A stretch of DNA of 64,000 nucleotides from Siphonodentalium dalli (taxonomy: Eukaryota > Mollusca > Scaphopoda > Gadilida > Siphonodentaliidae), in NCBI GenBank assembly GCA_032622095.1, contig CP136069.1, positions 100,904,278 through 100,968,277 of the forward strand, in the 5' to 3' direction. This document shows, piece by piece, positions 1 to 8,463 of this stretch (within the stretch, counting starts at the first letter, position 1; the number at the start of each line of letters is the position of its first letter). A program made the translations under genes and the position numbers. The notes under the pieces are model-generated. The model saw only the letters and a program-made list of their open reading frames with translations, had not been told where the DNA came from and did not search any database.

Positions 1-2819
1 GTAATTTCACAAATTGGGTGAAGTGTAGAACGTGTCGACGATCATTCAGAAGTAAATCATGTTTCGACAACCATTTGAAGACGGAAGGAAAACAGAAAAG
101 AAAAATATGTGATTTGGTTCAACTATGCAACAATTGTGATGAAGAAATTCTCATCAATAAATCAAGCAGACATATATGTGCGGGGTTGAAGAAATGCAAA
201 CATTGCAAAGAAATCGTTGAAGCAGATCACAGGTGCTACATTCCAAAATATGAATCACCGGAAAAGAAACCTGCAAAGATTCCATATGTATTCTTTGACT
301 TTGAATGCAGACAAGACACAGGTGTTCATATTCCAAACTTCTGTGTTGCACATACCGCTTGTGGAGATTGCATGTGCAAACCAATCGAAGAAAAATGTGA
401 AACATGCGGACCGGATTCCAGAGAATTTGTATTCAAGGGTGACAACGTTTTAACAGACTTCACAAACTGGTTATTCCACCAAGATCACAAAGGATGTGTT
501 GCAATAGCACATAATGCTCAGGGATACGATGCACAGTTTCTACTTCAAGCACTCATACAAAGTGGAATTCATAAACCAGAACTGATCATGAATGGAAACA
601 AGATTCTCAGTTTAAAATGCAACAGCGTGAAAGTTATTGATTCTCTGAGTTTTCTGATGATGCCGCTTTCAAAGTTTCCACAAACTTTTCAGCTGAATGA
701 GATGGCGAAAGGACACTTTCTACATTGGGCGAATTCACCAAAGTTTCAAAATTACATTGGACATTACTTGGCTTCTGATTACTACAAACCAGACATGATG
801 AGCGTGGAAAATCGAGAGAAATTCTTTGAATGGTACAATGAGAAAATAGAAAATTACGTGATATTCAACTTCCAAGAAGAGATGGAGAAGTACTGCAAAT
901 CAGACGTGGATATTCTTCGCCGTGGATGTGGAAAATTCAGGAAATACATATTGGAAACAGAACAGATTGACCCGTTCATTGAGTCAATAGCATTGGCGCA
1001 AGTTTGCAATTTGGCATGGAGGAAGAATTCAATGCCAGAGAAAACAATTGGAATCATTCCAGATGGTGGATACCCATGTGCTAAAAACTATTCCATGAAA
1101 GCGATACGTTGGCTTCAACATATATCATTGTCACGTATGATAACAATCAAGCATGCTTTGAATGGAGGAGAAATCAAGATTGGTGGACACTACGTCGATG
1201 GATATGAGGAAGCCACAAGAACAGTTTTTGAGATGAATGGATGTCTGTTTCATGGATGTCCAAAATGTTACAACAACAGACAATACAAGAATCCCTATAC
1301 GATGCTCACCATGGAAGAATTATATACAAGAACTCAACAGAAGAAAGATGAACTGGAAAGTCTTGGTTACAGAGTTGAATCAATTTGGGAGCATCAGATC
1401 GACGAAAGAATGAAATCGGATGTGAAATTCAAACAACAAATGGAATCTTTCTACAAACATCGAGACCCCATTTTGCCAAGAGAAGCATTGTTTGGTGGAC
1501 GTACAAATGCCATCAAATTGTACGAGGAAATTGATCAAGATTCCACAAAAGAAATCAAGTTCATCGATGTGTGTTCGTTGTATCCATTTTGCAACAAATA
1601 TAAATTCTACCCTGTTGGACATCCAGAAATTTTGAGCCAAGAGCAGATCGATCAAGAACACATTAGAGACTATGCGGGGCTTGTTAAATGTACAATTTTA
1701 CCACCATCGAAATTGTATATTCCAGTTCTACCGATTCATTGTAACAAGAAAATGGTTTTTACTCTGTGCAACACTTGTGCCATCAATGAGAACGAGGCAT
1801 GTAACCATTCAGAAGAAGATCGAGCTATAACCGGAGTGTGGACAACGCCAGAATTATTCAAAGCAATGGATGTTGGCTACAAAATACTTGATGTGTACCA
1901 AATTTGGCATTGGACAGATTGGACAGATGAAATATACAAATCCTATATCGACAAACATCTAAAGATCAAACAGGAATGTAGTGGTTATCCATTTGGTGTT
2001 GAGACAGAAGAACAGAAGCAAAAGTTTGTACAGGATTATTATGCAGCTGAGGGTATAAAATTGGAGAACATCGAGATGAATCCAGGAAAACGCCAAATAT
2101 CTAAAATTATGATTAATTGTATATGGGGTAAGAATGCACAAAGAAATCTTATGTCAAAAACAGAGTATGTGGATAAACCATCACGTTATTTTGAATTGCT
2201 TACTAGTAACAATATAATTGTTCAAAATGTTACACTTCTTGATGGTGACAAATTCATTCTGGTAAATTATGTTGATATTTTAGATAATATTGAACCTCAT
2301 CATTCAGCAAATGTTGTTGTTGCTTCTTTTGTTACAGCGTATGCAAGATTACAATTGTATAAAGTTTAAAAAAAACTTGGAGATAGAGTGCTGTATTTTG
2401 ATACAGACAGCTGTATGTATGTCAGTGATCCATCAAAGAAGAACATCAAAACTATCGAAGGAAGATTGGGGAAATGGAGCGACGAACATCCAGATGCAAA
2501 GATTGTCAAATTTGTTGGACTTGGGCCAAAGAACTACGGATATGAATACATCAAAGATGGGAGAAGATACACCAAATGTAAGGTAAAAGGTATCACTCTT
2601 GATTACAGCACAAGTCAAAAAGTTAATTTTGAAACAATGGTACAATGTGTTAATGATCGTGAAAATTTCAAAACTGTTGTTGAGTATCCTTCCAGAATTA
2701 AAAGACAAAAGAACCATCAACTAATTAGTGAGTGTCAAACCAAAACTTTCAGATCGGTGTACACAAAACGAAAACTCGTCAATGGTATTCACACATATCC
2801 ATACGGATGGAGATGTTGA
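1..2819 (+). pseudogene. Protein-primed family-B DNA polymerase (Polinton PolB), 5'-partial, with one in-frame stop
   Basis: Replicates the element from its terminal inverted repeats, by analogy with adenovirus polymerase. The frame is open to the left edge, so the N-terminus is outside the window. Counting from codon 18: Cys/His-rich N-terminal fingers (C3..C6, CNNC, CKHC), exonuclease motif I (D94, E96 in FFDFE), Exo II (N166..D171 in AHNAQGYD), Exo III (YCKSD, 292-296), polymerase motif A (DVCSLYP, 517-523), motif B (KIMINCIWGK, about 698) and motif C (YFDTDS, nt 2393-2410). The C-terminus ends in the PYGW seen at the end of this family. A TAA at 2367-2369, in the same frame and eight codons before motif C, would remove the catalytic palm aspartates. 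It sits beside a run of eight A. The next gene starts 16 bases downstream. Confidence 0.92.
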
Positions 2820-2835
2820 GTCATTTCATGTCAAG

Positions 2836-3432
2836 ATGTTGACAGGAGTAGTACCTCCAGAAATTGCTGAGAAGATTTATGGATATTTGGTGGCACAGTC
2901 AACACTTATTCCAGAGATAAAGAAGGAATTACAAGAAGTCTGGTTTGAAAGAGAAAAGAAAGCAATACTACGATGCTGTGATGTCGACGAATGTTTACAG
3001 AGATTGGACTATCTTGAGACAAGTATATTTTCTCATTTCTCTCAAAACTATATTGAATCATTTATTAAATTCAAAACATTTTTTCTCATTGAAAAAATAT
3101 CTGATTTTTGGATATTTGGTGGTGATCAACACCATTTAGATTTAGATTTAGGAACTTTTGATGAACATGACTATATTCATTATACAAAGTATGAAGATCA
3201 TTTTCCTCTTGCTGGGGGAACTTTTGAATCAGTTCCTAGGATCTATGGGTATTTGTTAACAAAAAAAATGTCAACATATGCAAAAATTCAAAACATTTTG
3301 GGGGATGATTTTTATATTTACAGAACAAAGTACAGAAGAATAGAAGACTATAATAATTGGATTATTGAAATGTATGGAAATATTTACAGCTTTGGAGATT
3401 TCTCTTTAAGAACTAAATTCGCACGTCGTTAA
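2836..3432 (+). CDS. Polinton protein of unknown function between PolB and the ATPase
   Basis: I do not recognise this 198-residue protein. The frame is open from 2728, but I choose the ATG at 2836 because upstream codons overlap the end of the polymerase, which stops at 2819. It begins with a short helical stretch (MLTGVVPPEIAEKIYGYL), has a KE/R-rich helix near residues 25-45, a Cys pair (RCCDVDEC) near 47-53, and an aromatic-rich C-terminal half with many Tyr, Phe and Asp. There is no signal peptide or clear membrane segment. It is free of stops and is followed 33 bases later by the ATPase, so it is probably a real element gene; the function is open. Confidence 0.7.
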   Translation: MLTGVVPPEIAEKIYGYLVAQSTLIPEIKKELQEVWFEREKKAILRCCDVDECLQRLDYLETSIFSHFSQNYIESFIKFKTFFLIEKISDFWIFGGDQHHLDLDLGTFDEHDYIHYTKYEDHFPLAGGTFESVPRIYGYLLTKKMSTYAKIQNILGDDFYIYRTKYRRIEDYNNWIIEMYGNIYSFGDFSLRTKFARR

Positions 3433-3465
3433 GTTCACTCTCTGATTAGACATCAAAGTGACAAC

Positions 3466-4116
3466 ATGGAAGAATCTTTACTTTTCCAACATCCGTGTAA
3501 TTTCTTTATCAGCGGACCTAGTGGATCAGGTAAAACAGAATTTGTTAAAAAAGTTATTGAATTTAAACACGATTTATTCCAAACACCACCAAAGAAAATA
3601 GTTTGGTGTTACAAAGAATGGCAAGACACATACAATCGTATAAAAGAAATTGATAACGTTGAGTTTATCGATGGTATTCCAGACGATGATGAGGAAATTG
3701 TATCAGATAAATCATTTCCTCATCTTGTTGTTTTCGATGACATGATGGGGGAACAAGATGAAGACAAAATAATGCTTTGGTTTACTAGAAAAGGTCATCA
3801 TCGAAATGCTTCAATAATTTACATTACTCAAAACATGTTCCAAAAATCAAAAAGTAGCAGAACTATAAGTTTGAATGCACACTACATGGTTTTATTTCAA
3901 AGCGTTCGAGATAAAAATCAAATAAAAGTTTTGGCTCATCAAATGCAAACCAATCATTTGAAACAAGCATACGAAGATGCAACTTCAATAAATCATGGAT
4001 ATATTTTAGTAGATTTTCATCCTAGAACAGAAAATTATTTGCGAATTAGAACTGATATTTTCTATAAATGGTTGACAGCTAATGACCGAGGTCCTGTCAT
4101 TTATTCAAAAGTATAA
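3466..4116 (+). CDS. FtsK/HerA-type genome-packaging ATPase (Polinton ATPase)
   Basis: A P-loop ATPase of 216 residues, the usual size for Polinton packaging ATPases, thought to pump the element's DNA into preformed capsids. Walker A is GPSGSGKT at residues 17-24; Walker B is the hydrophobic strand LVVFDD at 87-92 ending in two acidic residues; a polar strand YITQN near 119-123 fits the glutamine-containing motif that follows Walker B in the A32/FtsK group. The ATG at 3466 directly precedes the conserved start (hydrophobic strand into the P-loop), so the start is secure. The next gene begins at 4151. No lesion is seen. The family assignment rests on the motif order and on the capsid genes downstream. 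Confidence 0.92.
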   Translation: MEESLLFQHPCNFFISGPSGSGKTEFVKKVIEFKHDLFQTPPKKIVWCYKEWQDTYNRIKEIDNVEFIDGIPDDDEEIVSDKSFPHLVVFDDMMGEQDEDKIMLWFTRKGHHRNASIIYITQNMFQKSKSSRTISLNAHYMVLFQSVRDKNQIKVLAHQMQTNHLKQAYEDATSINHGYILVDFHPRTENYLRIRTDIFYKWLTANDRGPVIYSKV

Positions 4117-4150
4117 ATTCAGTTGTTGTTACTTTTTTCATTTTAGAACC

Positions 4151-4738
4151 ATGTCGTCCACCGAGATGTTTAGTCATGATGAACTGTCACAAATTATAAA
4201 TTTCTTCACTTTTGCAGCTGAATTATTTCTTGAACATGATTGGAAATTACCATCACAGACAAAAAAGTTTTTTCAGAGAAATAAAAATGTTCTTAAAAAA
4301 ATCTCTGATCGATCAACTGATATGGAAACAAAACGCAATTTAATTTTACAACGAGGTGGTAGTGGGTTCCTTGGGGGAGTTTTAATTAGAAGTCTTTTGA
4401 AAAATTCATTTGAACAAACTGGTAGACAATCTAAAAGTAAATCAAAGGTTTCTCCAAAACATTCAAAGATTACACTGAAGCAAACACAACAAAGGGGTAA
4501 TCAAAAAGAATCTAAACGTAAAACAAAGCTTTCTCTAAATCATTCAAAGTTTACACCGATGCAAACTCAACAAAATCAACATTCTAAATTTACACCTATA
4601 CCTTCTCAGCAGAACCCTCAACATCAACCGTTACAAAAAAAACCAGTTATTGATCTTGAATTTTCTAAATTTATGCCGTTGTCTGATCCATCGAAATCGG
4701 CATTCGAAGCTTTAGAATGGTTCAATCAGAAAAGATAA
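4151..4738 (+). CDS. Small basic Polinton virion-type protein with QRGG site and HSKFTP repeats
   Basis: A 195-residue protein of unknown family. The frame opens at 4082 inside the ATPase gene, but the ATG at 4151 lies after the ATPase stop and is the likely start. Residues 1-65 are mixed helical; at about 67-70 is QRGG followed by a short hydrophobic segment (SGFLGGVLIRSLL). The rest is low-complexity and basic (Lys/Gln/Ser) with degenerate repeats HSKIT, HSKFTPMQTQQ, HSKFTPIPSQQ and FSKFMPL. The GG next to a hydrophobic stretch resembles the cleavage context of adenovirus core and minor proteins, so a DNA-binding or membrane-active virion protein is plausible; this is inference from composition and context only. 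Confidence 0.7.
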   Translation: MSSTEMFSHDELSQIINFFTFAAELFLEHDWKLPSQTKKFFQRNKNVLKKISDRSTDMETKRNLILQRGGSGFLGGVLIRSLLKNSFEQTGRQSKSKSKVSPKHSKITLKQTQQRGNQKESKRKTKLSLNHSKFTPMQTQQNQHSKFTPIPSQQNPQHQPLQKKPVIDLEFSKFMPLSDPSKSAFEALEWFNQKR

Positions 4739-4794
4739 AAGATGAAACATATAATTTTTCTGCTCATTTTGAGACAACTACTTAGACTGTGAAG

Positions 4795-5157
4795 ATGCCT
4801 TCAAAAACTAAGAGCCGGAAAGTACCGCTGATAAAAAAATATGGGGAGTTGATTGTTGCAATGAGTAAAGTTCCATCTGCATATAAAAAGAAAATGATCA
4901 ACGATGCTCCGAAACAAGTGATGGATTGCATTTCAGAATGTTGTCGAAATCTTTTAAAAGGTAATGTAAAACTGAATGAAGCTCAGAACCGCAAGTTACA
5001 TTCGAAGCGTAAACATATCAGATATCTTGCAGACAAGAACAAACCTTTGCAACAAAAGAAGAAAATTTTGAATCAAAAAGGTGGCTTTTTACCATTATTA
5101 TTTCTTGCTCCATTGATTAGCAAAACATTAGGTGCAGTTGTTAAAAATATTTTGTAA
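4795..5157 (+). CDS. Small basic Polinton protein with C-terminal QKGG-hydrophobic peptide
   Basis: 120 residues from the ATG at 4795 (a GTG two codons earlier is not a likely start in a eukaryotic host). The N-terminal 90 residues are strongly basic, with a double-Cys motif (CISECC) near 46-51 and the stretch KLHSKRKHIRYLADK. After QKGG (about residues 96-99) comes a hydrophobic tail, FLPLLFLAPLISKTLG, long enough to form an amphipathic or membrane-inserting helix. From memory, uncharacterised proteins ending in KGGFLPLL are frequent in cnidarian and molluscan genomes carrying Polintons. Inferred role: precursor of a virion-associated, possibly membrane-lytic peptide released by the element's protease. 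Confidence 0.75.
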   Translation: MPSKTKSRKVPLIKKYGELIVAMSKVPSAYKKKMINDAPKQVMDCISECCRNLLKGNVKLNEAQNRKLHSKRKHIRYLADKNKPLQQKKKILNQKGGFLPLLFLAPLISKTLGAVVKNIL

Positions 5158-5177
5158 AAACTAAATCTCAAATAAAT

Positions 5178-5885
5178 ATGAAGAAAATGGTTATTGTACC
5201 ATTCAGAATGTTGGAAGATTTCAAACAATGGAAAATGTCAGAAATGAATAAACCTCAATTACCTCCTGATCCTGCAATTTCAAATGTTTCAGATTCTTAC
5301 AAAGAATTGAAATCAGTTTATGATAAAAATATTTCTGAATCAGAAAAGTCACAGTTATTTGGAGAAAATTTGTACAAATTGAAAACTTCACAAAAATCTT
5401 TAAATTCAAAATTCAGTTTACCTGAACAAAAGTTATCTGAAAACTTTGGGAACATGAGTGAACATATATTGGAAAGTGTTCCATCTAAATTTCGTGGTAA
5501 AGCACAACAAATTTTAACATTGTTGTCGACTAATCCTAAACTTAGATGGGATGATCATGGACAATTAATTTATGGAACAGAAACAGTTACTGGATCAAAT
5601 ATAATTGATTTGATAAACGATGTTGTTCGTCACCGAAAAGGTTTTAACCCAGTTGGTTATGAAACATTCCTACGTGGATTGGGGGAACTTAATATACCAC
5701 AAGATTATGTAGGTAACAGGGATCGATGGTTGTGGATACAAAGACATTTAAAAGGTCACACTGGTGATGAGTTTCATACACCTCATGCAACTCCTAGCAG
5801 TGGCAAGTCAAGAAAACGTTCAGTTGATATTTTCACACCAGAAACCAGAAAATCTATTTTGAAAGGATGGTCCCCACTTACATAA
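5178..5885 (+). CDS. Conserved Polinton-associated protein of unknown function
   Basis: A 235-residue protein from the ATG at 5178. It opens with a short hydrophobic strand (MVIVPFRMLEDF), has a Ser/Lys-rich middle, and a compact C-terminal domain around residues 90-190 with helices and the motifs NPKLRWDDHGQL, GSNIIDLINDVVRHRKGF and NRDRWLWI. Proteins with the RHRKGFNP signature are common uncharacterised entries in invertebrate genomes beside Polinton genes (memory, not searched). The last 30 residues are Ser/Thr/Lys-rich. The gene overlaps the integrase start by 19 bases. The function is unknown; a nucleic-acid or virion role is only a guess. Confidence 0.78.
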   Translation: MKKMVIVPFRMLEDFKQWKMSEMNKPQLPPDPAISNVSDSYKELKSVYDKNISESEKSQLFGENLYKLKTSQKSLNSKFSLPEQKLSENFGNMSEHILESVPSKFRGKAQQILTLLSTNPKLRWDDHGQLIYGTETVTGSNIIDLINDVVRHRKGFNPVGYETFLRGLGELNIPQDYVGNRDRWLWIQRHLKGHTGDEFHTPHATPSSGKSRKRSVDIFTPETRKSILKGWSPLT

Positions 5886-6961
5886 AATTTGACAAACTTC
5901 TAACTGAAATTTACTACAATCCAAAAGAAGTTGGTGGTTTCAGCGGAGCAAATCAACTTTTTAAAAATGCGAAAGAAACAAATAACAAAATTAAACTTTC
6001 AGATGTTAAAAAATGGTTACAATGGCAAAAAACATATACTTTGCACAAACCAATTGTTCGGAAATTTCGCAGACGTAAAACTATTGTTGCAGGAATTGAT
6101 ATTCAGTGGCAAGCTGATTTGGCAGATTTGCAAACTTTGCAAAAGCACAATGACAATTACAGATATTTACTTTGTGTTATTGATGTGTTCTCAAAATTTG
6201 CATGGGTTGAAAAAATTAAAGATAAAACTGGTAAAACTTTAGTTAAAACATTTCAGAAAATTCTCAAATCATCAAAACGAAAACCAGTTTCATTTCAATC
6301 TGACAAAGGTTCAGAATTCAAAAATAAATTATTTTTACAATTTTTGAAATCTAAGAAAATTCATTTTTTCACAACAGAGAATCCAGAGACAAAAGCAAGT
6401 ATAGTTGAACGTTTTCAACGGACATTGAAAACAAAGATGTGGAAATATTTTACACATAATCAAACTTTGAAATACAATGATGTTTTGCACGATTTTGTGA
6501 ATTCTTACAACAAAAGTTTTCATAGAAGTATTAAGATGGCACCAGTTTTAGTAACTCGAGAAAATGAAATTGAAGTTTCCAGAAATCTTTATGGAAAGTT
6601 AAAAACGAAAAAAGATAAGATCTTGAAAGTTGGAGATTTTGTTAGAATAAATAAAACAAAGAGAACTTTCGATAAAGGATATCTTCCAAATTGGACAAAA
6701 GAAATTTTCAAAATTAGTAGAGTTTGTAAAAGTACACCATTAACTTACAAATTAGTAGATTTAGATGGTGAAAACATCGCAGGATCATTTTATGGTAAAG
6801 AAATTCAACATATAAAAGATAATAAAGTTTACGAAATTGAATCAGTTGTTGGTAAACGTTCAAGAAAAGTTGCTGGTAAATCAGTTAGAGAAATTAAAGT
6901 TCATTGGGCTGGTTATCCTAAAAAATTTGACAGTTGGATTCCTGCCACAAATTTGGTATAA
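5867..6961 (+). CDS. Retroviral-type integrase (rve) with C-terminal chromodomain
   Basis: Catalyses insertion of the element's ends into host DNA. In 364 residues: an N-terminal helical domain (1-65, ending KTYTLHKP, typical of Polinton integrases), an RNase-H-fold core from about 75 with D84 (QADLAD), D146 (QSDKGSEF) and E181 (SIVERFQRTLK), spaced D..D(34)E, a linker domain, and a chromodomain at about 318-364 (YEIESVVGK..VHWAGYPKKFDSWIPATNLV) with the Trp/Tyr/Trp aromatic pattern. The start ATG lies inside the preceding gene in another frame, as expected in a packed viral genome. No lesion is seen. The chromodomain suggests binding to methylated histone tails to direct insertion; this is known for some chromoviral Gypsy integrases and inferred here. 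Confidence 0.93.
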   Translation: MVPTYIKFDKLLTEIYYNPKEVGGFSGANQLFKNAKETNNKIKLSDVKKWLQWQKTYTLHKPIVRKFRRRKTIVAGIDIQWQADLADLQTLQKHNDNYRYLLCVIDVFSKFAWVEKIKDKTGKTLVKTFQKILKSSKRKPVSFQSDKGSEFKNKLFLQFLKSKKIHFFTTENPETKASIVERFQRTLKTKMWKYFTHNQTLKYNDVLHDFVNSYNKSFHRSIKMAPVLVTRENEIEVSRNLYGKLKTKKDKILKVGDFVRINKTKRTFDKGYLPNWTKEIFKISRVCKSTPLTYKLVDLDGENIAGSFYGKEIQHIKDNKVYEIESVVGKRSRKVAGKSVREIKVHWAGYPKKFDSWIPATNLV

Positions 6962-6971
6962 AACTTTTAAC

Positions 6972-7235
6972 ATGGCTCAAAATGGTTCAGTTGATCTGGA
7001 TGCTCCATCACAATTTCAAATCTGTGGAGAAAAAATTGCAAAAAATCAAGTAACATATTTTACACAAATTATTATAATTGTTGGTATAATCGCTACAGCA
7101 ATTGTTCATTTAAGTTTACAAAGTGAAAATAACGAACTGTGGTTAATTTTACTCAGTAGTTCTTTGGGATACATTTTACCAACACCGCGTTTGAAATATT
7201 TGAAAAATCAGTCGACAGAAATTTTGAAAGTATGA
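6972..7235 (+). CDS. Small two-span membrane protein of Polinton
   Basis: 87 residues from the ATG at 6972, ten bases after the integrase stop. A polar N-terminus (residues 1-27) is followed by a hydrophobic segment (IIIIVGIIATAIVHL, about 32-46), a short polar loop (SENNE), a second hydrophobic stretch (LWLILLSSSLGYIL) and a basic tail (PRLKYLKNQ). Its stop overlaps the next ATG (ATGA at 7232-7235), so the two are probably translated from one message. Small membrane proteins at this position are common in Polintons; the function is not known. Neither an envelope nor a holin role is shown by the sequence. Confidence 0.75.
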   Translation: MAQNGSVDLDAPSQFQICGEKIAKNQVTYFTQIIIIVGIIATAIVHLSLQSENNELWLILLSSSLGYILPTPRLKYLKNQSTEILKV

Positions 7236-8083
7236 ATTCTTTCTACATTACAATTCCGAGCGACAGTTCAATGGTAATGTATCCAAACAATTCTCAATGT
7301 TGTTTTACTGTACAATTACCAAAACCAATTCAAATTGATAAAGAAAAATGGGAAGTTGCATTAGTCGAACTGATAACACCTTCAGAAACATACAATGTTA
7401 CAGGGGATTCGTGTAAATTCAATTTGATTACAACTGATGCAATAATACTGTCTGTTCTTCAAAATCGTTTTGAAGAAAAGATATTTACGAGACCTGATGG
7501 CGTTCGTGCAATTGAAATACAGATACGAGAAGGTTCGTATACCTCTGCGACAGATTTACTTGATACAATGCAAGATGTAATTGATGAAACACTTGGAGAA
7601 GCAATGCAAAACGAATACGGATTTCACATCAAGTACTCAAAAGTTACAAAACGTGTGAAAATTATTCGCAAGAGTTTAAGTACCGCAAAACTAGGAATTG
7701 AATTACCACAATGTCTTTTGCACAAGTTGGGTTACAAAACTGAAAACGCTTCTGAAGATTTTTATTCAAATAGTAGATTTCCGTTTGGTGTAGATTTGTT
7801 TGTTGGTCATAATCAAATGTTTGTTTATTCTGATATTGCCGATTTCACAATTGTTGGAAATGTTGAAGTACAAATTTTACGAGTTGTTTCTTTCAGAATT
7901 AAAAGAGATATCGACGGATTACATGTAAAACATGAATTTTTAAATTTACATTATGTTCCAGTTTCAAAGTCATACTTTGACAAAATTAGTGTAAATATAA
8001 GTGGCGACACAGGAGAATCAATTCAGTTTATTGGTGGTAAGTCTTTGGCGAAGCTGCATTTCAGAAAACGAGAGGAGTTCTAA
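7232..8083 (+). CDS. Minor capsid protein (penton-like, single jelly roll)
   Basis: 283 residues, forming the five-fold vertices of the predicted capsid. The N-terminus (MNSFYITIPSDSS...PNNSQCCFTVQLPKPIQI) followed by EKWEVALVELITPSE is the signature of Polinton minor capsid proteins: an opening beta strand, the Asn-rich loop, and the WEVAL-E-i-P strand. The rest is beta-rich with alternating hydrophobics (VEVQILRVVSFRI, HYVPVSKSYFDKISVNI), fitting one jelly roll. The start overlaps the upstream membrane-protein stop by four bases, and the next gene begins five bases after its stop. No lesion is seen. The assignment rests on sequence pattern and position just before the major capsid gene. Confidence 0.87.
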   Translation: MNSFYITIPSDSSMVMYPNNSQCCFTVQLPKPIQIDKEKWEVALVELITPSETYNVTGDSCKFNLITTDAIILSVLQNRFEEKIFTRPDGVRAIEIQIREGSYTSATDLLDTMQDVIDETLGEAMQNEYGFHIKYSKVTKRVKIIRKSLSTAKLGIELPQCLLHKLGYKTENASEDFYSNSRFPFGVDLFVGHNQMFVYSDIADFTIVGNVEVQILRVVSFRIKRDIDGLHVKHEFLNLHYVPVSKSYFDKISVNISGDTGESIQFIGGKSLAKLHFRKREEF

Positions 8084-8088
8084 AAACA

Positions 8089-8461
8089 ATGTTCCCCGTG
8101 TATAGAGGTGTACCACGGCAATATGGTAACGGTATTGGTTCAATTTTCAAATCACTTATGAGATCTGCTGTACCATTTCTAAAACCGATTGGTCGGACAG
8201 CTTTACAACTTGCGAAAAAACACACTTTTGGTGTTGCAGATGAAATTATTAATCAAGGTAAAAGTCCGAAAGAAGCGTTGATGTCAAGGTAAAAAAGCTT
8301 TAAAATCTTTTGGCACACAAGCTAAAAATCAAATTTTGAACTCGAGACAAAAACCTAGAAAAAGAGTAGCGAATTCAAAAATGAATCATTCAGCTGTCAA
8401 ACGCCGAAAAAGTCAGTCGAAAAAACATCCTAGCAGTCGAGCTCTTGATATTTTTGATTAA
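8089..8461 (+). pseudogene. Small basic virion-type protein (pVI/core-like), with a frame break
   Basis: The first frame runs 8089-8292: MFPVYRGVPRQYGNGIGS, then an amphipathic/hydrophobic helix (IFKSLMRSAVPFLKPIG) and a basic helix. It stops at TAA 8290-8292, beside a run of six A. A second open frame starting about 8288 is strongly Lys/Arg-rich and ends in ALDIFD at 8461, two bases before the major capsid ATG. Related Polinton proteins, from memory, have the same layout (GxG, amphipathic helix, basic tail ending DIF), so one gene broken by an indel at the A-run is the simplest reading. QYGNG near residues 11-15 matches the XGX-G type of adenovirus protease site. Likely role: capsid-to-DNA cementing or membrane disruption; inferred. 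Confidence 0.75.
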
Positions 8462-8463
8462 TC

